The translations under genes were made by a program, and so were the position numbers. From the NCBI GenBank assembly GCA_964392455.1, contig CAYMPG010000006.1, positions 1 to 64,000 of the forward strand: a DNA stretch of 64,000 nucleotides, given 5' to 3'. Of the stretch, positions 15,821 through 24,504 are shown piece by piece. Source of the stretch: SFEL01 sp964392455 (GTDB taxonomy: Bacteria; Bacillota; Clostridia; Christensenellales; CAG-138). Position 1 is the first letter of the stretch. The number at the start of each line of letters is the position of its first letter. A model generated the notes under the pieces. The model made no database searches. It was not told where the DNA came from and saw only the letters and a list, made by a program, of their open reading frames with translations.

Positions 15821-16258
15821 ATGGTAAACCATATGGAACTTAGCTTTGACAGCATATCTCAAAACGAATCCTTCGCAAGGGCTGTGGCTGCGGCCTTTGC
15901 TACTCAGCTTAATCCTACCATAGAGGAGCTTTCGGATATACGCACGGCGGTAAGCGAGGCTGTGACCAATGCCATAGTGCATGGCTACGGCAATAATGCT
16001 GGAAGGACTGTGTACATGGGCTGCACCATACAGGGGGATGTATTTGAGATAACCGTGGGGGATGAGGGCAGGGGCATGGAAAATGTATCCCTTGCCATGC
16101 AGCCCTTCTATACCACCATGCCCGGTACGGAGCGCTCAGGCATGGGCTTTTCCGTAATGGAGGCCTTTATGGATGGGCTCAGGGTAGAATCTGAGCCGGG
16201 CAAAGGCACCAAAGTTATAATGACCAAGGTGATAGGGTCGGTGAGGGATGATGAGTGA
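15821..16258 (+). CDS. spoIIAB: Anti-sigma F factor / serine kinase SpoIIAB
   Basis: 145 residues from ATG 15821, with GGGGG at 15808-15812. The GHKL ATPase motifs are clear: N-box SEAVTNAIVHGY, G1-box VGDEGRGM, and a glycine-rich lid near ERSGMGF. SpoIIAB binds and inhibits SigF and phosphorylates SpoIIAA. The alternative start at 15803 would overlap the spoIIAA stop. Its end overlaps sigF by 11 bases, so translation is coupled. Confidence 0.96.
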   Translation: MVNHMELSFDSISQNESFARAVAAAFATQLNPTIEELSDIRTAVSEAVTNAIVHGYGNNAGRTVYMGCTIQGDVFEITVGDEGRGMENVSLAMQPFYTTMPGTERSGMGFSVMEAFMDGLRVESEPGKGTKVIMTKVIGSVRDDE

Positions 16259-17000
16259 CAGGCCGGGCTTATCCTACAGGCGCACCCTGGAGCTTATCCC
16301 CCTTGCCAGAGAGGGGGACAGCCAGGCCATGGAGGAGATAGTATGCAGCAACATGGCGCTGGTGCGCTCCATTGTAAAGAAATACGTAAACCGTGGCGTG
16401 GAGTATGAGGACCTGTATCAGATAGGCTGCATGGGGCTTGTGAAGGCGGTGAAGAACTTCGACCCGGGGTTTAATGTGAGGTTTTCCACCTATGCAGTGC
16501 CAATGATAGCCGGCGAGATAAAGCGGTATATGCGGGATGATGGCATGATAAAGGTCAGCCGGTCCTTGAAGGAGCTGGCGGGCAGAGCTGCCGCCGCCCA
16601 GAGCGAGCTTTCCTCAAGGCTGGGCAGAGATCCGGGCATACTGGAGCTTGCCAAATACATGGGCGAGGATCCTGAGGAGATAGCAATGGCAATGGATGCA
16701 TCCCGGCCCCATGTTTCAATATATGAGCCGGCATATGGCGATGATGGAGACGCTCTGGTGATGGACAGGCTTACAGGCGAAGGAAATGGAGAGGACGAGG
16801 CGCTGGACAGGGTGCTTTTGCAGCAGCTTATGGACATACTTGAGCCACGGGAGCGGCGCATAATAATGCTGCGCTATTTCCGCGATAAGACCCAGAGCGA
16901 GATAGCAGCATCCATGGGCATATCCCAGGTGCAGGTATCCCGGCTGGAGAGCCGCATAATGAAAAAGCTCAGGGAGCGGGCCATAGGAGAAAGCAGCTGA
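16248..17000 (+). CDS. sigF: RNA polymerase sporulation sigma factor SigF
   Basis: 250 residues with region 2 (EDLYQIGCMGLVKAVKNFD, VRFSTYAVPMIAGEIKR), region 3 and region 4 (KTQSEIAASMGISQVQVSR). SigF is the first forespore-specific sigma factor. Its position behind spoIIAB distinguishes it from the close paralogue sigG, which lies at 8982-9755. The tandem ATG ATG allows a start at 16248 or 16251. Confidence 0.96.
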   Translation: MMSDRPGLSYRRTLELIPLAREGDSQAMEEIVCSNMALVRSIVKKYVNRGVEYEDLYQIGCMGLVKAVKNFDPGFNVRFSTYAVPMIAGEIKRYMRDDGMIKVSRSLKELAGRAAAAQSELSSRLGRDPGILELAKYMGEDPEEIAMAMDASRPHVSIYEPAYGDDGDALVMDRLTGEGNGEDEALDRVLLQQLMDILEPRERRIIMLRYFRDKTQSEIAASMGISQVQVSRLESRIMKKLRERAIGESS

Positions 17001-17080
17001 AGTAGGGGTAAAAAATATGTTCCATTTTCGCTGAGAATATGTTAAAATATTTGAAGTAAAAACGAAATGGAGCACGCAGA

Positions 17081-17701
17081 ATGAACATACTGCCTTACTT
17101 ATGGGTAATAATGGCGGCTTACCTGCTGGGCTGCTCAAATATGGCGCTGTACATTTCCCGGTTTAAGGGGGTGGATATGCGCTCAGGCGGCAGCGGAAAC
17201 CTGGGGGCGTCCAATGCCACGCTGCTGATGGGCTGGGGAGCAGGCGTGCTTGTGGGGCTTCACGATATAGCAAAGGCTGCGATAGCTGTGGTGATTGCAG
17301 AGCTTATATACCCAAATGTGGAAAACATAGGCGCTGTGGCAGGCGTGGCAGCGGTGATGGGGCATATTTTTCCTGCGCCGATGGGCTTCAGAGGGGGCAA
17401 GGGCTTTGCCTCGTATATAGGCATGACGCTTGCGCTTAATTGGAAATTTGCCCTGGCGATAATGGCCATGGTGCTGGTGATAACCCTTGTTACAGACTAT
17501 ATCGTGCTGGGAACTACGGCCACCGTGCTGCTGGTGCCGGGGTATTTGGGCTGGGAGCGTAAAAATATGCTGCTGGTGCTCATACTGCTGATTGCCACGG
17601 CTGTGATAATCTACAAGCACAGGGCAAACTACGTGCGTATAATGAACGGCACCGAAATAGGGCTGCGCTCCGCCGCAAAGGGCGAGCAGCGGGTGCGATA
17701 A
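17081..17701 (+). CDS. plsY: Glycerol-3-phosphate acyltransferase PlsY
   Basis: 206 residues with five to six membrane helices. The PlsY signatures are present: SGGSGNLGASN (usually GSGNPGATN), HDIAKA and GHIFPAPMGFRGGKG. The enzyme transfers an acyl group from acyl-phosphate to glycerol 3-phosphate, the first step of phospholipid synthesis, at the cytoplasmic face of the membrane. The Pro-to-Leu and Thr-to-Ser changes in motif 1 are conservative but atypical. It is 80 bases downstream of sigF and closed by a strong terminator. Confidence 0.92.
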   Translation: MNILPYLWVIMAAYLLGCSNMALYISRFKGVDMRSGGSGNLGASNATLLMGWGAGVLVGLHDIAKAAIAVVIAELIYPNVENIGAVAGVAAVMGHIFPAPMGFRGGKGFASYIGMTLALNWKFALAIMAMVLVITLVTDYIVLGTTATVLLVPGYLGWERKNMLLVLILLIATAVIIYKHRANYVRIMNGTEIGLRSAAKGEQRVR

Positions 17702-17712
17702 CGGAGAAAAGC

Positions 17713-17755
17713 AAAAGGGCGGTATACCGGGATAAACCCTGCATACCGCCCTTTT
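17713..17755. terminator. Bidirectional terminator between plsY and the deaminase gene
   Basis: AAAAGGGCGGTAT pairs with ATACCGCCCTTTT; the flanking A- and T-runs let it act on both strands, and both flanking genes converge on it. Confidence 0.88.
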
Positions 17756-17765
17756 AATATGTGCT

Positions 17766-19064
17766 TTAGCTGTAAAGGTGCTTTAGAGACTGCTTTACGT
17801 CTGCAAAGACCTTTTCTTTGTCTATGGTGAGGAATTCGCCGTTTTCGTAAAGTATTTTTCCATCTACCATCGTCATGGCAACGTCGCTTCCCTGGGCGCT
17901 GTAGCACAGCATGGATATGGGATCAAAAGCGGGCAGCATATGTGGAGCATCGAAGCTCAGGGCGATTAGATCTGCCTTGTTGCCTATGGCTATGCTGCCG
18001 CAATCCGGACGGCCCTGCATTTTGGCGCCGTTTGCCGTGGCCATTTTCAGCACCTCATGGGGCTTCATTATGACAGGGTCATTGTGGAAGCCATTGTGTA
18101 TTATGGAGGCAATGTGCATCTCCTCTATAAGGTTAAGGTTGTTGTTGCTGGCGGCACCGTCAGTGCCAAGGCCTATGGTGAGCCCCATATCCAGCATCTT
18201 CTGAATGGGGGCAAAGCCGCTTCCCAGCTTCATATTGCTGGTAGGGTTATGTATGGGGGAAACGTTGTATTTACGGAGTATGTCCAGATCCTCATCGGTA
18301 CACCATACACAGTGGGCCGCAATGCAGGGGCTGTCAAATGCGCCAAGGTCACGGAACCACTGTGCGGGGGTTTTGCCGTATTTTTTTATGCACTCATCAT
18401 GCTCGGCCTTTGTTTCTGAAAGGTGTATGTGCATTATTCCCTGCCTATCCCGGCAGGCTCTGCTGTGAGCTTTTACTATATGCTCAAGGCAGGTATACTC
18501 TGCGTGGATGGAAAAGTCTATCCTGAGCCTGCCGTTTCCTGCACCGTGGTATTTATCATAGAGGGCAAGGGCCTCCTTTACCCGGTAGCTGTCCTCATAG
18601 GCCTCTGAAGGGTCAAAGGCAGATATGGCCCGGCAGATATTGGCCTTTATGCCAGAGGAAAGCACTGCCTCCGCAGTATCCTCGGAAAAGTAATACATAT
18701 CGGAAAAGCTGGTGGTGCCGGTGGAAAGCATTTCCATTATAGCAAGCTGGCTGCCCGCCTTTACATCCTGAGAGCGCAGCTTGTCTTCCGTGGGAAACAT
18801 ATGGTCATAAAGCCATTCCTTGAGGGGCAGGTCGCTGCCTATGCCTCTTAGCAGTGTCATTGCGGCGTGGCAATGGGTATTGATAAGGCCGGGGAAAAGC
18901 ACCTTTCCGCCCATATCCTTTATGTGGTCATATTTCTCCTGGGGCTGAGTATCGCCAAGGTAGCATATCCTGTCATCGGCTATGCCGAGACAGCCGTCCT
19001 TTATAATGGAAAAATGGTTATCGGCAGAGGCAACGATATGGCAGTTTTTCAGCAGGGTCTTCAT
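17766..19064 (-). CDS. mtaD: 5-methylthioadenosine/S-adenosylhomocysteine deaminase
   Basis: 432 residues, an amidohydrolase-superfamily TIM barrel. Metal ligands are seen in NTHCHAAMTLLRG, HIHLSET, AAHCVW and GTDGAASNNNLNL, the last being characteristic of the MTA/SAH deaminase group. The enzyme converts the adenine base of SAH (and often MTA or 5'-deoxyadenosine) to hypoxanthine. It is divergent from the SAH hydrolase gene with 143 bases between the start codons, so both probably serve disposal of SAH left by methyltransferases. Confidence 0.88.
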   Translation of the reverse strand: MKTLLKNCHIVASADNHFSIIKDGCLGIADDRICYLGDTQPQEKYDHIKDMGGKVLFPGLINTHCHAAMTLLRGIGSDLPLKEWLYDHMFPTEDKLRSQDVKAGSQLAIMEMLSTGTTSFSDMYYFSEDTAEAVLSSGIKANICRAISAFDPSEAYEDSYRVKEALALYDKYHGAGNGRLRIDFSIHAEYTCLEHIVKAHSRACRDRQGIMHIHLSETKAEHDECIKKYGKTPAQWFRDLGAFDSPCIAAHCVWCTDEDLDILRKYNVSPIHNPTSNMKLGSGFAPIQKMLDMGLTIGLGTDGAASNNNLNLIEEMHIASIIHNGFHNDPVIMKPHEVLKMATANGAKMQGRPDCGSIAIGNKADLIALSFDAPHMLPAFDPISMLCYSAQGSDVAMTMVDGKILYENGEFLTIDKEKVFADVKQSLKHLYS

Positions 19065-19137
19065 AGTATACTTATATCCTTCTCCGGTAAGTTTGATATT
19101 TATATTATATCAGCACCCATGTGGAATGCAAAGCGGA

Positions 19138-19167
19138 TTGACACTATTAAGGCTGCCCTGTTAGAAT
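19138..19167 (+). promoter_or_regulatory. Predicted SigA promoter of ahcY
   Basis: A perfect TTGACA (19138-19143), an 18-base spacer and TAGAAT (19162-19167), 40 bases before the ATG at 19208. I see no recognisable SAM or SAH riboswitch fold in this 143-base divergent spacer. Confidence 0.65.
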
Positions 19168-19207
19168 GAATTATTGTATGACACAGGCAAAAAAGGAGAA
19201 TTTTATC

Positions 19208-20452
19208 ATGAGCATAGTAAAGGATATGAGCCTTGCGGAGTATGGCCGCATGAAGATAGAGTGGGTGCAGGATTTTATGCCGGCCCTGTCAGCTATAAAG
19301 GCACGCTTTGAAAAGGAAAAGCCCTTTGAAGGGCTGAAGATAACCCTTTCCATACACATGGAGCCCAAGACTGCATACCTGGCCCTTTGCCTTGCTGCGG
19401 GCGGCGCACAGGTGCACGCCACGGGCTGCAATCCCCTTTCCACCCAGGATGATGCAGCGGCCGGGCTGGCTTCACTGGGAGTAAATACCTACGCAAAGTA
19501 TGGCGTGGATGGTGAGGAATATCAGAGCCTGCTGGAGGCGGCCCTGTCCTGCCATCCTGACCTTATAATCGACGACGGCGGCGACCTTATGGAAATGCTG
19601 TCCGGCAAACGCAGTGACCTTGCAGACAGGGTAATAGGCGGAGCCGAGGAGACTACCACCGGCATACATCGCCTCAGGGCAAGGGAACGCGCCGGTATAC
19701 TGCCGTTCCCCATGATGAATGTAAACGACGCCAAGTGCAAGCATTATTACGATAATAAATACGGCACGGGCCAATCCGTATGGGATGGCATTATGCATAC
19801 TACAAATCTGCTTGTGGCAGGGCGCACCGTGGTGGTTGCAGGGTATGGCTACTGCGGCTGTGGCGTGGCCATGAGAGCAAAGGGCATGGGTGCAAATGTT
19901 ATTGTGACCGAGATAGACCCTATAAAGGCTCTTGAAGCATCCATGGATGGCTGCCGTGTGATGACAATGGACAAGGCTGCGCCTGAGGGAGATATTTTTG
20001 TTACTACCACCGGCTGCCGTGATGTTATCACCCGCCGCCATTTTGAGGTGATGAAGGATAATGCATTCCTTTCCAATGCGGGCCACTTTAATGTGGAGGT
20101 AAATGCAGAGGAGCTGGAGGCCATGGCGGTAAAGGTATTCAAGCGGCGCAAGGATATAATGGGCTACCAGATGGCAGACGGGCGCACGCTGAACCTTCTT
20201 GCTGAGGGAAGGCTGGTAAACCTTGCCTCCGGCAACGGGCATCCTGCGGAAATAATGGATACCAGCTTTGCCATACAGGCGCTGTCCCTTGAATACCTTG
20301 TAAAGCATGGCAGGGGGCTGGATAAGCGGGTATATGAGGTGCCAAGGGAGATAGATGAGGAGGTATCCCGCCTTAAGCTCAAGGGCTGCGGCATGGAGGT
20401 GGATGTGCTTACTCCCGAGCAGGAGGCATACCTTAATAGCTGGGAAGTATAA
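19208..20452 (+). CDS. ahcY: Adenosylhomocysteinase (SAH or S-inosylhomocysteine hydrolase)
   Basis: 414 residues from ATG 19208, preceded by AAGGAG. Family motifs in order: CNPLSTQDD, EETTTGIHRL, NVNDAKCKHYYDNKYGTGQS, the NAD-binding GYGYCGCG, VTEIDP and NAGHFNVEV. The enzyme splits SAH into homocysteine and adenosine with bound NAD. At about 414 residues it is of the shorter type seen in Thermotoga and archaea. In Methanocaldococcus jannaschii the homologue acts on S-inosylhomocysteine made by a deaminase; a deaminase gene is divergent here, so that route is possible. Confidence 0.93.
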   Translation: MSIVKDMSLAEYGRMKIEWVQDFMPALSAIKARFEKEKPFEGLKITLSIHMEPKTAYLALCLAAGGAQVHATGCNPLSTQDDAAAGLASLGVNTYAKYGVDGEEYQSLLEAALSCHPDLIIDDGGDLMEMLSGKRSDLADRVIGGAEETTTGIHRLRARERAGILPFPMMNVNDAKCKHYYDNKYGTGQSVWDGIMHTTNLLVAGRTVVVAGYGYCGCGVAMRAKGMGANVIVTEIDPIKALEASMDGCRVMTMDKAAPEGDIFVTTTGCRDVITRRHFEVMKDNAFLSNAGHFNVEVNAEELEAMAVKVFKRRKDIMGYQMADGRTLNLLAEGRLVNLASGNGHPAEIMDTSFAIQALSLEYLVKHGRGLDKRVYEVPREIDEEVSRLKLKGCGMEVDVLTPEQEAYLNSWEV

Positions 20453-20483
20453 AGGATACACTTTAAACAGTATCCCATCATAT

Positions 20484-20517
20484 GCAGCGGGGCAGCGGGC
20501 TCCGCTGCTTTGCTTTT
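20484..20517 (+). terminator. Intrinsic terminator after ahcY
   Basis: GCAGCGG (20484-20490) pairs with CCGCTGC (20502-20508), followed by TTTGCTTTTT. Confidence 0.8.
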
Positions 20518-20537
20518 TCGGGCGGATATGCTATAAT
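20510..20537 (+). promoter_or_regulatory. Predicted promoter of the ylmC-nrdR-ylmD cluster
   Basis: TTGCTT (20510-20515), 16 bases, then a perfect TATAAT (20532-20537). The -35 overlaps the T-run of the ahcY terminator. Confidence 0.5.
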
Positions 20538-20577
20538 GCCGCATTTTTCAGCATAATATAATGGGAGGTGATAAGCT

Positions 20578-20823
20578 GTGGCCTATTTAAATTTCGGTGA
20601 TATCCGCCGCAAGGAAGTGATAAATATGAGGGATGGCTCCAGGCTGGGCTGCATATGCGATCTGGAGGTGGAGCAGTGCTCCGGGCTGATACGGTCCATA
20701 GTTGTGCCGGGGCCGCCCCGTTTTTTCGGTATGCTCCGCAGCGATGAGGAGCTGGTGATACCTTATAATCGCATCAGCATGATAGGGGATGATGTGATAC
20801 TGGTGGATATCGTGCTGAAGTAA
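20578..20823 (+). CDS. YlmC/YmxH family sporulation protein (PRC-barrel)
   Basis: 81 residues, GTG start with GGGAGGTG upstream. It is a single small PRC-barrel (INMRDGSRLGCICDLEVE, FFGMLRSDEELVIPYNRI), as in the YlmC/YmxH proteins found in endospore formers. Its molecular role is unknown. Gene order ylmC-nrdR-ylmD is common in Clostridia and supports the call. Confidence 0.88.
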   Translation: MAYLNFGDIRRKEVINMRDGSRLGCICDLEVEQCSGLIRSIVVPGPPRFFGMLRSDEELVIPYNRISMIGDDVILVDIVLK

Positions 20824-20903
20824 ATTTATAAAAGTATATGGAAAAAAGACGATATGTATGGTATTATCCAATAAAACGATACTATATTTAGGGGGGATTT
20901 CCC

Positions 20904-21362
20904 ATGAAATGCCGTTATTGCCTCAGCACCGAAAGCAAGGTGGTGGATTCCCGTCCTACGGATGACGGTACGTCCATACGCAGGCGCAGGGAGTGTATAA
21001 ACTGCGGTAAGCGCTTTACAACCTACGAAAAAATAGAAGAAATACCCATAATGGTAGTGAAAAAAGACGGTACACGGGAGGCTTTCAACAGCGAAAAGAT
21101 TCTTTCCGGGGTACGCAGGGCCTGCGAAAAACGGCCTGTTTCTGCTGCGGATATAGATGAGCTGGTGGATGGCGTAGTGCGGGAGGTGTTCAATTCTCTT
21201 GAGCAGGAGGTGCGTACCGAGACCATAGGCGAGCTGGTGATGCAGCGGCTCAAGGAGCTGGACGAGGTGGCATATGTGCGCTTTGCATCGGTATACCGCC
21301 AGTTTAAGGATATAAATACATTCATGAATGAGCTTAAGCTGCTTTTGGGAGAACAATCATAA
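20904..21362 (+). CDS. nrdR: Transcriptional repressor NrdR
   Basis: 152 residues. An N-terminal zinc ribbon (CRYCLSTESKV and CINCGKRF) is followed by an ATP-cone domain (VVKKDGTREAFNSEKI). NrdR senses dATP/ATP and represses ribonucleotide reductase genes by binding NrdR boxes. Length and motifs are standard. Its stop codon is immediately followed by the ylmD start. Confidence 0.96.
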   Translation: MKCRYCLSTESKVVDSRPTDDGTSIRRRRECINCGKRFTTYEKIEEIPIMVVKKDGTREAFNSEKILSGVRRACEKRPVSAADIDELVDGVVREVFNSLEQEVRTETIGELVMQRLKELDEVAYVRFASVYRQFKDINTFMNELKLLLGEQS

Positions 21363-22214
21363 ATGAGCCCTATTTCACAAAAGGAGGCCGCGCTGATAAA
21401 GCACGGCTTCATTTACAAAAAAACACCTGCTGGCACCGGCCTTTACTGCGCTGAGGCGCTGGATGCTGCGGGCGGGGTAAAGCATGGCTTTTCCACAAGG
21501 GAGGGCGGGATAACCACAGCGCCCGCCTATGCCTCCTTAAATCTTAGCTGGAGCCGCTGCGGTTCAGAGGATGAGGTGGTTAAAAACTTCCGTATTTTCG
21601 CTGAAGGCGCAGGGATAAGCTATGATGACATGGCCGTAGTGAATCATGAGCATGGCAGCAGGGTGCTCAGGCTGGAGCATGAGCATCGAGGCAGAGGATT
21701 TTCCCTGGAGCCGCTGCCATTTTGCGATGGCATAATCACAAACGATCCATCCGTTACTCTGGTCACCTCCCATGCGGACTGCGGCGCATACTTTTTCTAT
21801 GACCCTGTGCGCCGGGCAATAGGCATGGCCCATGCAGGCTGGAAGGGGACTCTCCTTCGCATAGGGGCACGGATGGCAGAGCGCATGGCCGAGGAATACG
21901 GCACTGACCCTGCCGATATAATAGCTTCCACCGGCCCATGCATATGCGGCGGCTGTTTTGAGGTGGATGAGAGCCTTGGCAGAAGCTTTTCGGATGAATT
22001 TTCCCAGGATGGCATTGCCCGCCCCGGAAAGCCCGGCAAGGCGTATGTGGATCTTGAGCTTGCGGCGGCAGTGCAGTTTGTGGAGGCAGGCATAAGGCCG
22101 GAAAATATTACCCTTATGAATGCATGCACCTATGAAAACAGGGCCATGTTCTTTTCGCACCGCCGCGATAAGGGCATCACAGGCTCCATGGCGGCGTTTA
22201 TCAAGCTGATATAA
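21363..22214 (+). CDS. Purine nucleoside phosphorylase / laccase-domain protein YlmD (YfiH/PgeF family)
   Basis: 283 residues. Family metal and active-site motifs are present: SHADCGAYFFYD, HAGWKGT and the closing CTYENRAMFFSHRRDKG. Members of the family phosphorolyse purine nucleosides and have been linked to editing of muropeptide synthesis in E. coli. The start codon directly follows the nrdR stop. A terminator hairpin at 22235 ends the cluster. Confidence 0.9.
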   Translation: MSPISQKEAALIKHGFIYKKTPAGTGLYCAEALDAAGGVKHGFSTREGGITTAPAYASLNLSWSRCGSEDEVVKNFRIFAEGAGISYDDMAVVNHEHGSRVLRLEHEHRGRGFSLEPLPFCDGIITNDPSVTLVTSHADCGAYFFYDPVRRAIGMAHAGWKGTLLRIGARMAERMAEEYGTDPADIIASTGPCICGGCFEVDESLGRSFSDEFSQDGIARPGKPGKAYVDLELAAAVQFVEAGIRPENITLMNACTYENRAMFFSHRRDKGITGSMAAFIKLI

Positions 22215-22234
22215 CCATAAACTGTAATGTATTC

Positions 22235-22282
22235 ATCTCCCCGCTTTTTTGCCACACTAAGGCGAGAAAAGGGGAGATTTTT
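22235..22282 (+). terminator. Terminator hairpin overlapping the next gene's ribosome-binding site
   Basis: ATCTCCCC (22235-22242) pairs with GGGGAGAT (22271-22278), with inner pairing GCC/GGC, followed by TTTTAT and, at 22285, the next start codon. The descending arm GGGGAG is also the only ribosome-binding site candidate for that gene, so it would be hidden in the folded RNA. Confidence 0.65.
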
Positions 22283-22284
22283 AT

Positions 22285-22854
22285 ATGCCGCAATACATTG
22301 CGCTGATAATATGCGCCTATATACTTATAGCCTCCGGCGTGCTGACAGAGCCGTGCCGGGCCATGGGGATAACTAGATTTAAGCTGAGCTATGCGCTGTT
22401 GTGTACCCTTGCGCTATCCATATTTCAGCTCAGGATAGGGGTGGAAGCCAGTATTAACCTGGGCGCAGTTGCTCTGGCATTTATACCGGGGCTGATGATG
22501 GAAAAGGGAGAGGATGCCGCCGGCATAGGAGCTGTGATGCTGGTTTCTGCGGTGATAGCCCTGCTTAAATACAGCGGGGAAATGTATGGAGCAGGCAGCG
22601 GCCTTCTGTGCGGCCTTATGGCGGGAGCCACGGGGCTGGTGCTTGCGGATAGCCCTGCCGCAGCGGCCTTTGCGGCAGGAGGAATACCGCTGGTGACCGC
22701 TGTGCTGGAGGCGTTTATATGGCTGACGGTCTCAGGGTATGCTTCGGTGGAGATAGGGCATGATACCATTGCCGCCCAGATGATAGCCCTTGGCATGAGC
22801 TTTGCAATATTGTGGGTGCATGGCATTTGTACAAAAAGGGCAGATGCAGGGTAA
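22285..22854 (+). CDS. Polytopic membrane protein of unknown function, upstream of spoIIIA
   Basis: 189 residues with about six hydrophobic helices (for example ALIICAYILIASGVL and AGIGAVMLVSAVIALL) rich in Gly and Ala, no cleavable signal and no catalytic motif that I recognise. It lies between ylmD and spoIIIAA and ends at a hairpin about 100 bases before spoIIIAA. Position suggests a sporulation link but nothing in the sequence proves it. Translation may be limited by the hairpin that contains its ribosome-binding site. Confidence 0.7.
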   Translation: MPQYIALIICAYILIASGVLTEPCRAMGITRFKLSYALLCTLALSIFQLRIGVEASINLGAVALAFIPGLMMEKGEDAAGIGAVMLVSAVIALLKYSGEMYGAGSGLLCGLMAGATGLVLADSPAAAAFAAGGIPLVTAVLEAFIWLTVSGYASVEIGHDTIAAQMIALGMSFAILWVHGICTKRADAG

Positions 22855-22875
22855 AATAATATGTGACAGTATTCG

Positions 22876-22900
22876 ACCGCCGGTACATCTGGCGGTTTTG
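22876..22900 (+). terminator. Intrinsic terminator before the spoIIIA operon
   Basis: ACCGCC (22876-22881) pairs with GGCGGT (22891-22896), followed by TTTG. It separates the membrane protein gene from spoIIIAA. A SigE promoter is expected just downstream; I see a TATACAGT (22930-22937) resembling its -10 but no convincing -35. Confidence 0.65.
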
Positions 22901-22953
22901 TGTTATATAGGCTTGTGGTGTCATAGGTATATACAGTAACGGAGGGACAAGGC

Positions 22954-23799
22954 ATGGAACGAAGCTGCCTGAGCGTATTGCCGGGGGATATGCGTAGCGC
23001 CGTAGAGGCTGCGCTGATGGAGGGGGATGAGGAGATACGCATAAGGGCGGAACTGCCGGTAATGCTTTGCGGCAGGGCGGTAAGGCGGCTTGAGTACATA
23101 CCTGCCGCTGCCGAATGTGAAGCCCTGCTGGAGCTGATCTGCGGACATTCCCTGTATGCCCATTCGGAGGAGCTTAAGGGATGCTACGTTACCCTGGAGG
23201 ATGGCTCAAGGGTAGGCATGGCGGGGCAGATGACCAGGGCAGGCATGACCATGCCCCACAGCTTTAATATACGCATCGCCCATCAGGCCATAGGGGCGGC
23301 AGATGGGCTGGTAAGGCATATAGTATCCGGCGACCGGGTATGCAGCGCCCTGCTGGCATCTGTTCCCGGCGCAGGCAAGACCACCGTGCTGCGGGATGCT
23401 GCAAGGCAGCTTTCCCTTATGGGATACCGTGTGGGCATAGCGGATGAGCGGGGGGAGATAGCTGCCCAGGTGGCAGGCATACCAAAGCTGGATGTGGGCT
23501 GTGCAGATGTGATGGGGGGCTGTGCCAAGGGGCGAGGTATGGAGCTGCTGCTCAGAGGAATGTCCCCTCAGATACTCATTGCAGATGAGATCGCCTCAAA
23601 TGAGGATGCTGAGGCGGTTCTGGAGGCATCTGGATGCGGGGTGAAGGTGATAGCCAGCGCCCATGGAAGCGGCAGAGATATGCTCAGGCGCGAGGGAATA
23701 AAAAAAGCCCTGGAGCAGGGAGCCTTTGACAAGGTGCTGCTGCTTAAAAGCACAGGCGGTATAAGGAGCATAGAGGATATTTCCGGGGAGGTAATATGA
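22954..23799 (+). CDS. spoIIIAA: Stage III sporulation protein AA (ATPase)
   Basis: 281 residues, a secretion-type AAA ATPase. Walker A is SVPGAGKTT (usually GPPxCGKTT), with GIADERGEIA, and Walker B is ILIADEI. SpoIIIAA is the mother-cell ATPase of the SpoIIIA-SpoIIQ channel that keeps the forespore active after engulfment. First gene of the complete eight-gene operon; GGAGGGACAAGGC precedes the start. Confidence 0.96.
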   Translation: MERSCLSVLPGDMRSAVEAALMEGDEEIRIRAELPVMLCGRAVRRLEYIPAAAECEALLELICGHSLYAHSEELKGCYVTLEDGSRVGMAGQMTRAGMTMPHSFNIRIAHQAIGAADGLVRHIVSGDRVCSALLASVPGAGKTTVLRDAARQLSLMGYRVGIADERGEIAAQVAGIPKLDVGCADVMGGCAKGRGMELLLRGMSPQILIADEIASNEDAEAVLEASGCGVKVIASAHGSGRDMLRREGIKKALEQGAFDKVLLLKSTGGIRSIEDISGEVI

Positions 23800-24296
23800 G
23801 GATACTGGGAGGCATGGCGGCGCTTGCCATATGCCTGCTGCTTGGGATGAGCCGGGCGGCGGCGCTTAATATAAGGCGGAGGATAATGCGAACTTTTTCC
23901 ATTGATATGCGCGCGCTGGCAGATGAAATGGAATACAGACCTCGGGATATTGGGAACATGGCTCAGGGAATGTATGAAGGAGGCCATGGAAAATTCTGGC
24001 GGGAATTTGCTGCAAATATTTCAGGGGCGGCAAGCGGCGGGCAGGCGTGGATTCAAACGGCAAGGGCGCAGGAAGGCTTCAGCCTGCTGAGCACGGGGGA
24101 AAGAAACCTCATTGAGGAGGCTGGCAGCCCGGTGTGCGGGCTGGATATTGAGGGCAGCGTAAGGGCGCTGAGACACCTGAGCGAAAGGGCGGAAGGGCAG
24201 GCCGATGAGCTTGACAGGCAAAATAGCAGCAGGGGCGCCATGTATCAGAAGCTGGGGCTGCTGAGCGGCCTTGCAGTAATGCTGCTGATAATATAG
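23796..24296 (+). CDS. spoIIIAB: Stage III sporulation protein AB
   Basis: 166 residues with an N-terminal membrane helix, a helical bundle related to type II secretion GspF, and a C-terminal membrane helix (LGLLSGLAVMLLII). It overlaps spoIIIAA by four bases (ATGA), which indicates coupled translation. Part of the SpoIIIA channel in the mother-cell membrane. Confidence 0.93.
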   Translation: MRILGGMAALAICLLLGMSRAAALNIRRRIMRTFSIDMRALADEMEYRPRDIGNMAQGMYEGGHGKFWREFAANISGAASGGQAWIQTARAQEGFSLLSTGERNLIEEAGSPVCGLDIEGSVRALRHLSERAEGQADELDRQNSSRGAMYQKLGLLSGLAVMLLII

Positions 24297-24306
24297 GAGG
24301 GCTGGA

Positions 24307-24504
24307 ATGGATATTGAGCTGGTGCTGCGAATAGCAGGTATAGGTATACTGGTGGCGGTGATATGTCAGCTCCTCAAGCAGACCGGCAGGGACGATATAG
24401 CCATGCTGGCTGCCCTTGCGGCGCTGGTGCTGGCCCTCAGCATGGTGGTGGGGGAAATAGGCCAGCTTCTTGAGCAGGTAAAGCGGATATTCGGGCTGTA
24501 TTGA
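24307..24504 (+). CDS. spoIIIAC: Stage III sporulation protein AC
   Basis: 65 residues with two membrane helices around LLKQTGRDDIAML, the conserved loop of the family. Normal length. GGAGGGCTGG lies before the ATG. Membrane component of the SpoIIIA channel. Confidence 0.94.
   Translation: MDIELVLRIAGIGILVAVICQLLKQTGRDDIAMLAALAALVLALSMVVGEIGQLLEQVKRIFGLY

Noticed and set aside
19065..19207. SAM or SAH riboswitch in the divergent mtaD-ahcY spacer
   Set aside because: The 143 bases are AT-rich, contain promoter elements for ahcY, and show no stacked GC-rich helices of those riboswitch classes.
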